From positions 1 through 64,000 of the forward strand of contig NZ_LMWH01000259.1 of NCBI RefSeq assembly GCF_001507435.1: 64,000 nt of DNA, given 5' to 3'. A model generated the notes under the pieces. It worked only from the letters and a program-made list of their open reading frames with translations, had not been told where the DNA came from and searched no databases. Of this stretch, positions 33,608 to 41,950 are shown in pieces. The position numbers and the translations under genes were made by a program. Every line of letters starts with the position of its first letter. Position 1 is the stretch's first letter. The DNA is from Streptomyces sp. NRRL F-5122. Lineage in GTDB: Bacteria; Actinomycetota; Actinomycetes; Streptomycetales; Streptomycetaceae.

Positions 33608-34276
33608 TCAGCCCCGCGAGGAGTGCACCACGCTGAGATGGCTCCCGGTGCGCCCGGCACGGCGCGGCCCGGGGGCGGAGGGCACGGGACGGCGCGCCTC
33701 GCGCAGCACCAGGGTCAACCGTGAGTACCCCATGTCCTGAAGGGTCTTCGGGGTCTCCCCCACCACCCGGCAGTCCCTGCCCCACCGCGGGTCGGGGTGC
33801 AGCAGCGGACGCACCGCCCCGTCGTGCTCCACCGCCTCCGGCCCGACCGCGCGGATCCAGTGCGGCAGTCCCTGCCGGTAGGCGGCCTCCATGATCGGGT
33901 CCTGGGCGATGTCACGGCGGATGGACTGGAGTTGGTGGTCGTGGCCGTGCCGCTCCACCGCTGCGGCGAAATGCGCCAGCATCGGCAGGCACCAACTCGA
34001 CTCGTGCTCACCGAGGACCGTGCCCGCGTCCGGGTGGAACAGCACGAAACGCAGGAAGTTGTCGCCCGGCATGGCCGTCGGATGGGGCGCCACCGAGCGG
34101 AAGAGCACCTCGAACGCGGTATTGGCGAGAACGACGTCCCAGCGGTGGTCGAAGACGACCGACGGGAAGGGGACGGCTTCCAGGAGCGTGGCGTAGTCCT
34201 GCAGATACGCCCGTGCTCGTGGACTGTCGGGGACGGGCCGCGGCTGCGACCGCTGCCCTCCTGCCTGATACGCCAT
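33608..34276 (-). CDS. MmyB-like ligand-binding domain protein without HTH
   Basis: 222 residues. The central part matches the MmyB-type ligand-binding domain usually found C-terminal to an XRE HTH in actinobacterial regulators: YATLLEAVPFPSVVFDHRWDVVLANTAFEVLF, NFLRFVLFHPDAGTVLGEHESSWCLPMLAHFAAAVERH and HPDPRWGRDCRVVGETPKTLQDMGYSRLTLVLR. Here no HTH precedes it; the N-terminus is a short basic segment. It could act as a stand-alone sensor or form complexes with the XRE protein encoded divergently 221 bp away. ATG 34276 is the only reasonable start. Confidence 0.8.
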   Translation of the reverse strand: MAYQAGGQRSQPRPVPDSPRARAYLQDYATLLEAVPFPSVVFDHRWDVVLANTAFEVLFRSVAPHPTAMPGDNFLRFVLFHPDAGTVLGEHESSWCLPMLAHFAAAVERHGHDHQLQSIRRDIAQDPIMEAAYRQGLPHWIRAVGPEAVEHDGAVRPLLHPDPRWGRDCRVVGETPKTLQDMGYSRLTLVLREARRPVPSAPGPRRAGRTGSHLSVVHSSRG

Positions 34277-34386
34277 CGGGAGGTCACCCCTCTTGCCCTT
34301 GCGCCCTTCACGCGGCGCCCCGATCCTGGTGCCCCGAGTCCATCCGTGTCAACTATCGTGGCATTTGGCTCCTGTTGACGGCCGAA

Positions 34387-34408
34387 TCTCGCCACAGTTG
34401 TGGCGAGA
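34387..34408. promoter_or_regulatory. 22-bp palindrome, probable operator of the XRE cassette
   Basis: Arms TCTCGCCACA (34387-34396) and TGTGGCGAGA (34399-34408) around a central GT are perfectly symmetrical. TTGACG, a possible -35 for the rightward operon, ends at 34380, so a bound repressor would cover the promoter spacer. It is 89 bp upstream of the XRE start and 110 bp from the MmyB-like start. Confidence 0.65.
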
Positions 34409-34497
34409 CCTGGATGTGAGTTCGAGAAAACGGCTAACCTCCGGATGGTTCCGGACCACCAAGACGACGATGTGAGCGAGACGTAGGAGACCTGTCG

Positions 34498-35154
34498 GTG
34501 ACGGATGGCTTCGAGGTTCCGGGCGCCACGGCGACGGGTCTGCTGCCGGCCGTCGTCGCCCGTGTCACCGCCCTCGCCGACCGGCTGGGCGTGCCGCACG
34601 CGGAGGTCTTCGACGTCCCCCGCCTGTCGGCCGCATCCGGCGTGGCCGAGCCGGTGGTGAAGGCCCTGCTGGGCGGGGTGCCCGCCGGGGAGCCCGATCT
34701 CCAGGCGCGGTTCCTCCAGCGGCTGGACCTGTTGCGGCGCACCCGGCTCAAACCCAATGGACGCAAGTACACCCAGCAGGAGATCGCCGACGGAGCGGGG
34801 ATGTCGCGCCAGCAGGCCGGCGCGCTCATCAACGGCGACCGGCGCCCCACCATGGAGCACTGCGACGCCATTCAGCGTTTCTTCAAGGTGCATGCCGGGT
34901 TTCTCTCGGCCGAGGACCCGGAGGCGCTCGTGAACACCCTGCAGCGCTGCGAACAGGAGCTCCTCCAGCAACTCGCGGACCGTGAGCGTGAGGCGGCCGC
35001 CGCCACCGAGGACCCTTTGGAGCAGCTGCTCCAGGACCACGGCGTCCGCGGCATCGCCTGGCGGGCGGCCCAGCTGCCCACCGACCAGCACCGGGACAAG
35101 GTCGCGGAGTGGCTGGACATGCTCCTGGAGAGCGTCAAGCGGCCCGAGTCCTGA
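34498..35154 (+). CDS. XRE-family helix-turn-helix regulator
   Basis: 218 residues from GTG 34498 (GGAG 10 bp upstream). A central HTH at about 80-125 reads KYTQQEIADGAGMSRQQAGALINGDRRPTMEHCDAIQRFF, typical of Cro/CI-type regulators in Streptomyces. The N-terminal about 75 residues are a helical domain of unknown role, and the C-terminal part is a coiled-coil-like acidic helix (EQELLQQLADREREAAAATEDPLEQLLQ). It is followed after 14 bp by an ImmA-like peptidase, the pairing seen for ImmR/ImmA and PprI/DdrO, where the protease inactivates the repressor. Confidence 0.88.
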   Translation: MTDGFEVPGATATGLLPAVVARVTALADRLGVPHAEVFDVPRLSAASGVAEPVVKALLGGVPAGEPDLQARFLQRLDLLRRTRLKPNGRKYTQQEIADGAGMSRQQAGALINGDRRPTMEHCDAIQRFFKVHAGFLSAEDPEALVNTLQRCEQELLQQLADREREAAAATEDPLEQLLQDHGVRGIAWRAAQLPTDQHRDKVAEWLDMLLESVKRPES

Positions 35155-35168
35155 TCCGGGGGAGAACT

Positions 35169-35717
35169 GTGGGCATCGGAAGGGAAATGCGCCGCCTGTG
35201 CGGCGAGTTGGTCACGGAGCTGTCGCTCCCGGCCCCGGCGCAGCCGGCCGACCTCTATGCCGCGCTGTGCGACGGCATGAGCAGACGCCGCGGCCGTCCC
35301 GTCCAGTTCCGCACCGCGGCCTTCCCGCCGGGCACGGCCAGCGGGCTCTGGCTCGACATGGCCGACCAGGACCTCGTAGTCGTCGAGGAGCGCACCGCCC
35401 CAGACCACCAACTGGTGATTCTCGGCCACGAGTTGTGGCACATGAACGCCGGTCACCACGGCCACCACGTCGATGGCGCCGTGGTGGCTGCGCGGCTGCT
35501 GAGCGACACCGCGGACCTGCAGGCGACCGTCCTGAAGGTCGCCGCCCGTACGCACTTCGACGTCACCGACGAGAAGGATGCCGAGAGCTTCGGACTGCTG
35601 CTGGCCAGCAAGTGCCGCACATGGCTGGCCGGTTCGTCGCTGCGCGGTCCCGTCCAGCGCGACGGCCTCGCGGGGCGGATCGAGGCATCCCTGGGGTATC
35701 GCGGACCGCAGGGCTGA
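35169..35717 (+). CDS. ImmA/IrrE-type zinc metallopeptidase
   Basis: 182 residues from GTG 35169 with GGGGAGA just upstream. The zinc motif HELWH (His-Glu-x-x-His) sits in LVILGHELWHMNAGHH at about residues 90-98. A downstream acidic residue in DEKDAESFGLLLAS is placed where gluzincin-like ImmA proteins have the third ligand. No signal peptide, so cytoplasmic. By analogy with ImmA/ImmR the likely substrate is the XRE protein encoded immediately upstream, with cleavage relieving repression of the downstream membrane protein and monooxygenase. Confidence 0.85.
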   Translation: MGIGREMRRLCGELVTELSLPAPAQPADLYAALCDGMSRRRGRPVQFRTAAFPPGTASGLWLDMADQDLVVVEERTAPDHQLVILGHELWHMNAGHHGHHVDGAVVAARLLSDTADLQATVLKVAARTHFDVTDEKDAESFGLLLASKCRTWLAGSSLRGPVQRDGLAGRIEASLGYRGPQG

Positions 35718-35737
35718 GGGACGAAGACAACAAGACC

Positions 35738-36946
35738 ATGGACGGGTCCAGTTACTACATACCGGCCGCCGCGATGGGCGTGGCGCTCACCATCAAGGCG
35801 CCCGCGCTCATCCGCTCCTGGCGCGACCCGCTGCTGCGTTCGGTGTGCGCGCTGCTCTCGCTGGCCGGCCTAGTGTTCTTCTTCGCGGCGCCGCCGACGA
35901 TCGCGAAGGTCAACGACGTCACGGGCATCACCAACGTCTCCGCGCCCTTGGTGTACTGCCTGCTGAGCGCGTTCAGCGCCTCCTGTCTGGTGCTCGTCGT
36001 CAACTGGCGTGGCGGCCCTCCCGAGGAGACCCGCCGCACCACACGGCGGATCGTCGCCGGGTACGGCGTCGTGGTGGTCGCCCTGATCACGCTGTTCCTG
36101 CTCGGTGACGCGCCGGTGGAGAGGCTGGTCGACTTCGACACGTACTACGCCCGCGCCCCGTACATGCGGGAGATGATCGTGCTCTACCTGGTGGCGCTCA
36201 CCGTCGCCGGAGTGGCGATGAACTTCATGTGCGGTCGCTGGGCCCTCCAGGTGCGCGGCTGGCTGCGCGCGGGACTGCTGATCATCGTGATCGGCTATCT
36301 GTTCAACCTGGCCTATCTGACGACCAAGTTCACTGCCGTCGTCGCCCGCTGGAATGGTCATGACCTGGACTATCTGAGCAGCGACGCGGCACCTGTACTG
36401 GCCTCAGCCGGGGCTCAGATCAGCGCGGTGGGATTCTGCCTCCCGCTGGCCTGCCGGCGCGTCGGCGACAGCTGGAACTCGTGGTCGACATACCGCCGGC
36501 TCGGACCGCTGTGGCGTGAGCTGCGACCGGTCTCCGCCCACGCGGAACGCGGGGTGAGGATCGCCTGGTGGTCACCTGTCGCGTTGCAGGTCACACAGCG
36601 GGAGTCCGACATTCACGACGGCATGCTCGGCCTGTACCCCTACTTCGACACCGGGGTGCGCTCGCGCGCCTACGACGCCGCCGTGGCCGCGGGCTCCGAC
36701 CCCGCCCAGGCGCAGGCCGAGGCCGACGCGGCGATGGTGGCGGTCGCGGTGCGGGCGAGGGCCGCCGATCCGGACGGCACGGTGATCAGTTCGGCAGGGG
36801 CGGGCAACGCCCTCGCCGCATCCCCCGAGGGCCCCCGGGACCTCGTGCGGATGTCGATCGCTCTGCGTCACTCACTCGTCGTCGCGGCCGCCCGGGAGCC
36901 GGCCGGGACCAGGCCAGGAAGCGACTTCCATGAGCGAACCCGCTAG
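35738..36946 (+). CDS. Polytopic membrane protein (MAB_1171c-type putative transporter)
   Basis: 402 residues from ATG 35738. Seven or so hydrophobic helices occupy the first about 240 residues (starting MGVALTIKAPALI, then LLSLAGLVFFFAAPP, APLVYCLLSAFSASCLVLVV, VVVALITLFLLG, MIVLYLVALTVAGVAM, GLLIIVIGYLFNLAYLT and VLASAGAQISAVGFCLPL). They are followed by a cytoplasmic helical tail with ESDIHDGMLGLYPYFD and DPAQAQAEADAAMVAVAVRAR. The layout matches the actinobacterial MAB_1171c-type family, whose function is unknown. The family occurs repeatedly next to ImmA peptidases and XRE regulators. The coding region overlaps the next gene by 17 bp. Confidence 0.75.
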   Translation: MDGSSYYIPAAAMGVALTIKAPALIRSWRDPLLRSVCALLSLAGLVFFFAAPPTIAKVNDVTGITNVSAPLVYCLLSAFSASCLVLVVNWRGGPPEETRRTTRRIVAGYGVVVVALITLFLLGDAPVERLVDFDTYYARAPYMREMIVLYLVALTVAGVAMNFMCGRWALQVRGWLRAGLLIIVIGYLFNLAYLTTKFTAVVARWNGHDLDYLSSDAAPVLASAGAQISAVGFCLPLACRRVGDSWNSWSTYRRLGPLWRELRPVSAHAERGVRIAWWSPVALQVTQRESDIHDGMLGLYPYFDTGVRSRAYDAAVAAGSDPAQAQAEADAAMVAVAVRARAADPDGTVISSAGAGNALAASPEGPRDLVRMSIALRHSLVVAAAREPAGTRPGSDFHERTR

Positions 36947-38417
36947 CACCACCACGGGTGCGGCACCCCGTAGAGCCGTCGTCGTCGGCGGCGGCATGGC
37001 CGGCATGCTGGCCGCCGCGGCACTGAGCTCGTACGCCGACGTCACCGTCGTCGAGCGGGACGTGCTGCCCGAGGGCCCCGAGCCGCGCAGGGGACTGCCG
37101 CAGGCGCGGCATGTGCACGTGATCTGGTCCGGGGGAGCCCGTGCCATGGAGGACCTGCTGCCGGGGGTGACCGACGCCTGGCTGGCGGCGGGCGCGCGGC
37201 GTGTCCCCCTGCCGACCGGGCTCGTGTCGATGCAGCCGCGAGGCTGGTTCCGGCGCTGGCCGGAGATGCAGTTCATGATCGCGTGCAGCCGTGATCTGCT
37301 CGACTGGGTCGTCCGTGAGCGCATCGCCAAGAACGATCGCGTGTCCGTGCTGCAACGGACCGAACTGCTGTCACTCGAAGGCGATGAGTCGCGGGTTACG
37401 GGCGTGCGCATGCGGACGGCCGACGGCGAGGAGCACGTACTCGCGGCCGACCTGGTCGTGGACGCGTCCGGGCGCGGTTCCCGGGCCTCGCTCTGGCTGG
37501 AGGCGCTCGGCGTACCCGAGGCGCCGCTGGAGGAGGTGGACTCCGGACTCGTCTACTCCAGCCGGATCTTCCGTGCGCCGCCGGGCACGGAGGACTTCCC
37601 ACTGGTCAACGTCCAGTCGGATGCGACGATTCCGGTGCCCGGCCGGACCACGACCATCGAGCCCATCGAGGGCGGACGGTGGCTGGTGACGCTCTCCGGC
37701 ACCCGTGGCGGGGAACCGCCGTCCTCTGCGGAGGAGTTCGAGACGTTCGCCCGCGAGAGCGTCCGGCATCCGGTGGTGGGCGAGCTGATCGCCCACGCGG
37801 AGCCGCTGTCGGATCCGGCCGTCACCCGCAGCACGGTGAACCGTCGGCGGTTCTACGAGCGGATCAAGGGCTGGCCGGAGGGGTTCCTCGTGCTCGGCGA
37901 CTCGGTGGCCACGTACAACCCGGTGTACGGACACGGGCTGTCCGTGGCGGCCCAGGGTGCGCTGGCGCTGAGTGAACTGCTGGCCGTGCGTGGGCTGACG
38001 GCGCCGGGGCTGGCGCGGCGTGCGCAGCGGGCGGTGGCCCGTCCGGTGGCGACCGCCTGGGAGTTCGCGACCAGCACCGACATCCACTATCCGGATGCGC
38101 TCGGCAAGTCCCCGAGCCTCGCGAACCGCCTGCTGGGCGCGTACGTCAATCGGCTGATGCTCACCGCGACCGGGCGCCCTCTGGTGGCCCGCGCGTTCTT
38201 CGACGTGATCACCCTGTCCAAACCCGTGGGAGAGCTGCTGCGACCGGCGGTGGCGATCGCCGTGCTCCGCGGCCCGCGCCGTCCGCGGCTGACAGAACCG
38301 CCGCTCACCCCGGCCGAGTGGGCCGCGGTCACGGGTGCGGCGAGCAGAGAGCGGGCAGCAGGGTCCTCCGCACCCGACGACGGTGCCCGCACCGCCGACG
38401 CGACCGGCCGTCCCTGA
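36930..38417 (+). CDS. FAD-dependent monooxygenase/oxidoreductase
   Basis: 495 residues. The N-terminal dinucleotide-binding motif GGGMAGMLAAAAL (about 20-32) begins the Rossmann fold. The DG-type motif VVDASGRGSRASLWLEALG is at about 178-196, and the second FAD-contact motif GFLVLGDSVATYNPVYGHGLSVAAQGA at about 318-344 includes the GD box. The C-terminal helices (AYVNRLMLTATGRPLVARAFFDVITL) resemble tryptophan-halogenase/geranylgeranyl-reductase-like oxidoreductases, but no halogenase WxWxIP motif is seen. It is cytoplasmic or membrane-associated. As the last gene of the XRE-ImmA-membrane protein set, translationally linked to the membrane protein, it is probably the effector of the cassette. 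The substrate is unknown. Confidence 0.85.
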   Translation: MSEPASTTTGAAPRRAVVVGGGMAGMLAAAALSSYADVTVVERDVLPEGPEPRRGLPQARHVHVIWSGGARAMEDLLPGVTDAWLAAGARRVPLPTGLVSMQPRGWFRRWPEMQFMIACSRDLLDWVVRERIAKNDRVSVLQRTELLSLEGDESRVTGVRMRTADGEEHVLAADLVVDASGRGSRASLWLEALGVPEAPLEEVDSGLVYSSRIFRAPPGTEDFPLVNVQSDATIPVPGRTTTIEPIEGGRWLVTLSGTRGGEPPSSAEEFETFARESVRHPVVGELIAHAEPLSDPAVTRSTVNRRRFYERIKGWPEGFLVLGDSVATYNPVYGHGLSVAAQGALALSELLAVRGLTAPGLARRAQRAVARPVATAWEFATSTDIHYPDALGKSPSLANRLLGAYVNRLMLTATGRPLVARAFFDVITLSKPVGELLRPAVAIAVLRGPRRPRLTEPPLTPAEWAAVTGAASRERAAGSSAPDDGARTADATGRP

Positions 38418-38436
38418 TCGCATGGCCCCCGCGCGA

Positions 38437-38483
38437 CCGCTCGCCCGAGTCACGTCCTGACGCACAGCCAGGTGGGCGAGCGG
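38437..38483 (+). terminator. Possible terminator after the monooxygenase gene
   Basis: A 10-bp perfect inverted repeat CCGCTCGCCC (38437-38446) and GGGCGAGCGG (38474-38483) with a 27-nt loop, beginning 20 bp after the stop. The remaining gap to 38727 has no convincing gene; a 23-codon frame near 38600 is not supported by context. Confidence 0.5.
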
Positions 38484-38727
38484 GCGCCGGCCCCGGGGTC
38501 CGCGGGGTGCCCCGGCACGGAATGCGAGGCGAGGCCGGCGAGCGGTTTCACCCCCGCCGAGCGGGCGAACCCGCCGCTGCGGAAACGGGATTGTCAGTGG
38601 CGGACGGCAAGCTGGAGGTGCGCCACCCGGTACGCGCGGCGACCGTCCGCTCGGCCGGGGAGGCGTGAGCCGTGCAGATGCCGCCGCGCGACGACCGTCG
38701 CCCGGCCGACCCGGGGAGAGCCGACCG

Positions 38728-38952
38728 ATGCCGACCGCCGTACTGACAGACCGTGAACGCGCCGCCGTGCAGGCCTATCTGCGCCTCCTCCACACCGTAC
38801 GAGCCGCTTTCGACGGACCGCCGGACCCGCGCCGACCACCTGTGGTCCCGACCGCCGCCCTCGCCGAGGCGGACCGGGCGCTTGCCGCGGCCGGGCTCAC
38901 GGGCACGGAGGAGGAGTTCTTCCGGCTGCTCGGCGACTGGTGTCCGCCGTGA
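38728..38952 (+). CDS. Small helical protein of unknown function
   Basis: 74 residues from ATG 38728 (GGGGAGA 8 bp upstream); an in-frame GTG at 38665 gives a less likely 95-residue form. The predicted protein is mostly alpha-helical (DRERAAVQAYLRLLHTVRAAFDG, then ALAEADRALAAAGLTGTEEEFFRLLGDW). It has no Cys cluster, signal or membrane helix. It ends one base before the stop of the convergent PPTase gene. I do not recognise the family. Confidence 0.55.
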   Translation: MPTAVLTDRERAAVQAYLRLLHTVRAAFDGPPDPRRPPVVPTAALAEADRALAAAGLTGTEEEFFRLLGDWCPP

Positions 38953-38953
38953 A

Positions 38954-39637
38954 TCAGGCGCGAGGAACGACGACGGCCGTCGCGGCGAGCCCGTGACTCG
39001 TGGTCCAGCGGCCGTCGAAGGCCTCGACGCGGCGGCCGTAGACCACCGGTCCCGGGACCAGCAGTCGCGCCCGGAAGCCGCCGGAGACGTCCGAGGCGTC
39101 GCCCGGATCGATCTCTATGTCGGCCTCCAGGAAGTCGAGCCACAACCCCGTCAGCGGGAACCACGCCTTGTAGACGGACTCCTTCGCGCTGAACAGCAGC
39201 CGGTCCCAGTGGACGGACGGACGGCTGCGGGCGAGCTCCCTCAGCCGCGTCCGCTCCGCGGGCAGTGTCGTCACGTCCAGCACGCCCTCGGGCAGCCGGT
39301 CGTGGGGCTCGGCGTCGATGCCCAACGAGACCAGTTCTCCGGCCCGGGCGAGCGCGGCGGCACAGTAGCCGTCGCAGTGCGTCATGCTGCCGATCAGACC
39401 GTCCGGCCAGCGCGGTGCGCCGCGCTCGCCGGGCAGAACGGGCTGGGGCGGCACGCCGAGCTTCTCCATGGCGTGCCGCGCGCAGGCCCGGACGGCCGTG
39501 AACTCCCGTCGCCGTTTGTCGACGGCGCGGGCGACGACCGCCTCTTCCTCGGGGTGCAGGACCGCACCTTCGGCGACGGTGTCACCGTCGAAGGCCTCCA
39601 CCACCACGACCGATCCCGGAAGCAGATCCTCGAACAC
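38954..39637 (-). CDS. Sfp-type 4'-phosphopantetheinyl transferase
   Basis: 227 residues from GTG 39637, which has GGAGG 9 bp upstream and gives the family-like start (M)FEDLLPGSVVVVEAF. The ATG at 39706 would add 23 atypical residues. Catalytic motifs are RGAPRWPDGLIGSMTHCDGYCAAAL (P1/P2), LGIDAEPHDRLP (Mg-binding Asp-x-Glu) and FSAKESVYKAWFPLTG (Lys-Glu-Ser-x3-Lys). It transfers phosphopantetheine from CoA to carrier proteins of polyketide, peptide or siderophore assembly lines. Its 5' end overlaps the metallophosphoesterase gene by 56 bp, so the two are probably cotranscribed. Confidence 0.93.
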   Translation of the reverse strand: MFEDLLPGSVVVVEAFDGDTVAEGAVLHPEEEAVVARAVDKRRREFTAVRACARHAMEKLGVPPQPVLPGERGAPRWPDGLIGSMTHCDGYCAAALARAGELVSLGIDAEPHDRLPEGVLDVTTLPAERTRLRELARSRPSVHWDRLLFSAKESVYKAWFPLTGLWLDFLEADIEIDPGDASDVSGGFRARLLVPGPVVYGRRVEAFDGRWTTSHGLAATAVVVPRA

Positions 39638-40490
39638 CCTCTCGAACCTCCATCGGCAGAATGCGACGCAGTCTCCCGGGCGGCTCCGGGCGTGGGCCCC
39701 ATTCACGCGGATAGCCGACCGACACCTCTTCGAAACGGACGCCCTCGTGGTGGGTGGTCCGCGGGATGTGGAGATGGCCGTACACCATGCAGGCGACCCG
39801 GAAGCGCTGATGCCAGTCGGAGGTGAGATCGGTGCCGCACCACATGGCGAACTCGGGATAGCGCAGGATGTCCGTGGGGTGCCGGTCCAGCGGGTAGTGG
39901 TTCACCAGCACCGTGGAGAGGTCGCCGGGGATCTCCTCGAGCCTGCGCTCGGTCTCGGCGACCCGGGCTCTGCACCACGCCTCGCGGCTCGGGTAGGGGT
40001 CGGGGTGCAGCAGGAACTCGTCGGTGCACACGATCCCGGTGCCGTGCGCGTACTCGAGTCCCTGCTCCTTGGTCGTGCAGCCCTGCGGCAGGAACGAGTA
40101 GTCGTAGAGCAGGAAGAGCGGTGCGACGGCCACCGGGCCGCCCGGCCCTTCCCAGACCGGGTAGGGGTCTTCGGGGGTGACCACGCCCAGTTCCCGGCAG
40201 ACGGCCACGAGATGGTCGTACCGCTCCACTCCGCGCAGGGTCAGGGAGTCGTTCTTGTGGGTCCACAGTTCGTGGTTGCCCGGCGCCCAGATCACCTTGC
40301 GGAAGCGGCCGGCGAGCAGTTCGAGGGCCCAGCGGACATCGGCGACGGTCTCGGCCACATCACCGGCCACCAGCAGCCAGTCCTCACCTGAGGTGGGGTG
40401 CATGCGCTCGACGAGGGCCCGGTTCTCGGGATACCCGATGTGCAGATCACTGATGGCGAGCAGCTGTCCACGGCCGTCCGTCGGCTCCAC
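39582..40490 (-). CDS. Calcineurin-like metallophosphoesterase
   Basis: 302 residues from GTG 40490 (AAAGGGGCGAGG upstream). The dimetal motifs are in order: ISDLHIGYPENR (Asp-x-His), AGDVAETVADV (Gly-Asp), APGNHELW (Gly-Asn-His), NHYPL (lone His) and VYGHLHIPRT (Gly-His-x-His). No signal peptide. Cytoplasmic phosphatase or phosphodiesterase of unknown substrate. It directly precedes and overlaps the PPTase gene; the same pairing occurs in other streptomycetes as I recall, raising the possibility of a role in CoA, phosphopantetheine or 3',5'-ADP turnover, but that is inference. Confidence 0.9.
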   Translation of the reverse strand: MEPTDGRGQLLAISDLHIGYPENRALVERMHPTSGEDWLLVAGDVAETVADVRWALELLAGRFRKVIWAPGNHELWTHKNDSLTLRGVERYDHLVAVCRELGVVTPEDPYPVWEGPGGPVAVAPLFLLYDYSFLPQGCTTKEQGLEYAHGTGIVCTDEFLLHPDPYPSREAWCRARVAETERRLEEIPGDLSTVLVNHYPLDRHPTDILRYPEFAMWCGTDLTSDWHQRFRVACMVYGHLHIPRTTHHEGVRFEEVSVGYPREWGPRPEPPGRLRRILPMEVREGVRGSASGIGRGGGGLRR

Positions 40491-40822
40491 CCTCGCCCCT
40501 TTCGAGCACCGAATGGGAACACGAGAACACAGGGGGCCGCCGAGGGACAAGGGCGACCCGCGGCAGGTACCCGACTGCCTCGGGAAACAGCCTGCAGCCG
40601 GTGCACACGTGCTGCTCGGAACCCTTCCTGTCGCCGCGGCGAACGGCTGGGGAAATCCGTAACACACGCGTAGCGAGGAGGGGGTCCGAAGGGCCTATGA
40701 TCGCCCCAACACACTCGCCTCGGACGCCTTTCCGCGTACGGCGGTTCGGTGTACCCCTCCCTCGACCCCTGGCCGGGCACGGCCTGCTCCGCCGTGCCCG
40801 CACACCCTGAAAGGCGGCCTGC
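40491..40822. other. 332-bp divergent promoter region
   Basis: Between the leftward metallophosphoesterase and the rightward ATP-grasp gene. TATGAT at 40696-40701 is a reasonable -10 for the rightward gene, though no good -35 lies 16-19 bp upstream. No additional gene is seen. Confidence 0.4.
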
Positions 40823-41950
40823 ATGGTCTCTCGCGTACGCGTCTGGCTCAACCGCACGTACGCGGAGAACGTGTTCTTCATGGATCAGCTGCGGCGAAAT
40901 CCCAGCGACCGGGCCGTCGACATCCACGCCACGCACGGCGACCCCGACTCCCCCATCCTCGCCGCGGCGGACACCGCCGACCTCGAGCCCGAGGGCCTGT
41001 CCCCGGCCGGATACGTCGAGTACGCCCTCGCCCAGTGCACACGCCGCGGAATCGACGTGTTCGTGCCCCGTCTGCACCAGGACGCGATCGTCGCCCACCG
41101 CGCCGAGTTCGAGGCACTCGGCACGGCTCTGCTCGCACCGCCCGTGGAGGCGGTGGCGGTCTTCCAGGACAAGGCGACGGCGTACCAGGCCGCCGCGTCG
41201 ATCGGGGTGCCGGTTCCGCCCTGGTGGCGGGTCCGCAACGAGGAGCAACTGCTCGCTGCCGTAGAGGCGTTGGAGGCAGGAGGGCACCGGGCCTGCTTCA
41301 AGCCGGCGGCGGGCGCGGGAGGAGTGGGCTTCCGCGTCATCACACGCACCCCCTTCTCGCTCGCGCACCTCAGCGGGTTCCCGAGCGCCTATGTCCCGCT
41401 GGACCTGGTCGTCCAGGCGGTGCGCGAGGCCGTCGAGCCGGTCGACTGGCTGGTGATGCCGCGTCTGGAGGAGCCGGAGGTGTCGGTGGACTGCCTGACC
41501 GGCCCCGACAACCGCATCCGGATGGCGGTGGGCCGCACCAAGATGGGCCGCCGCCGGGGCTTCACGCTCCACGAGCAGTGGCTGGAGCCGGCCAGGCGGC
41601 TGGCGGAGGGCTTCGGGCTGCACCATCTGTCCAACATCCAGTTCCGGATGTACCGCGACGAGCCGGTACTGCTGGACGTCAACACACGCCCGGCGGGCGG
41701 ACTCCACCAACTGTCGCTGTGCGGTGTCAACGCCCCATGGGCGGCAGTGCGGTTGGCTCTCGGAGAGGACCCGGGAGAGGTGGTGCCGCCCTTCCTGGGG
41801 ACGGACTACACGGTGGTGTCGGGGCCCCGCCCCCTGCGCGCCCCCTCGGTGCCGCAGCAGAGGGCGGACGAGATGGAGCAGACACCCGTGCTGCCGACGG
41901 CCCCGGTCGGCACGGTCGAGGTCGACGCCGCGCAGGCGCTGCCCCTGTAG
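40823..41950 (+). CDS. ATP-grasp ligase-like protein
   Basis: 375 residues from ATG 40823 (AAAGGCGG upstream). The N-terminal pre-ATP-grasp Rossmann-like domain (about 1-105) is followed by VAVFQDKATAYQAAASIGVPVPPWW and the ATP-lid segment GGHRACFKPAAGAGGVGFRVI. The metal/ATP-binding block is NIQFRMYRDEPVLLDVNTRPAGGLHQLSLCGVN (Asp and Asn ligands). This matches carbamoyl-phosphate-synthase-L/carboxylate-amine ligase-like enzymes, which join a carboxylate to an amine or thiol via an acyl phosphate. The substrate is not predictable. The C-terminal about 45 residues are Pro/Val-rich and probably disordered. The stop codon lies inside a perfect 18-bp tandem duplication. Confidence 0.82.
   Translation: MVSRVRVWLNRTYAENVFFMDQLRRNPSDRAVDIHATHGDPDSPILAAADTADLEPEGLSPAGYVEYALAQCTRRGIDVFVPRLHQDAIVAHRAEFEALGTALLAPPVEAVAVFQDKATAYQAAASIGVPVPPWWRVRNEEQLLAAVEALEAGGHRACFKPAAGAGGVGFRVITRTPFSLAHLSGFPSAYVPLDLVVQAVREAVEPVDWLVMPRLEEPEVSVDCLTGPDNRIRMAVGRTKMGRRRGFTLHEQWLEPARRLAEGFGLHHLSNIQFRMYRDEPVLLDVNTRPAGGLHQLSLCGVNAPWAAVRLALGEDPGEVVPPFLGTDYTVVSGPRPLRAPSVPQQRADEMEQTPVLPTAPVGTVEVDAAQALPL

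Noticed and set aside
38596..38668. Possible 23-codon peptide between the monooxygenase and small-protein genes
   Set aside because: No ribosome-binding site and no similarity to known peptides; too short to support by composition.
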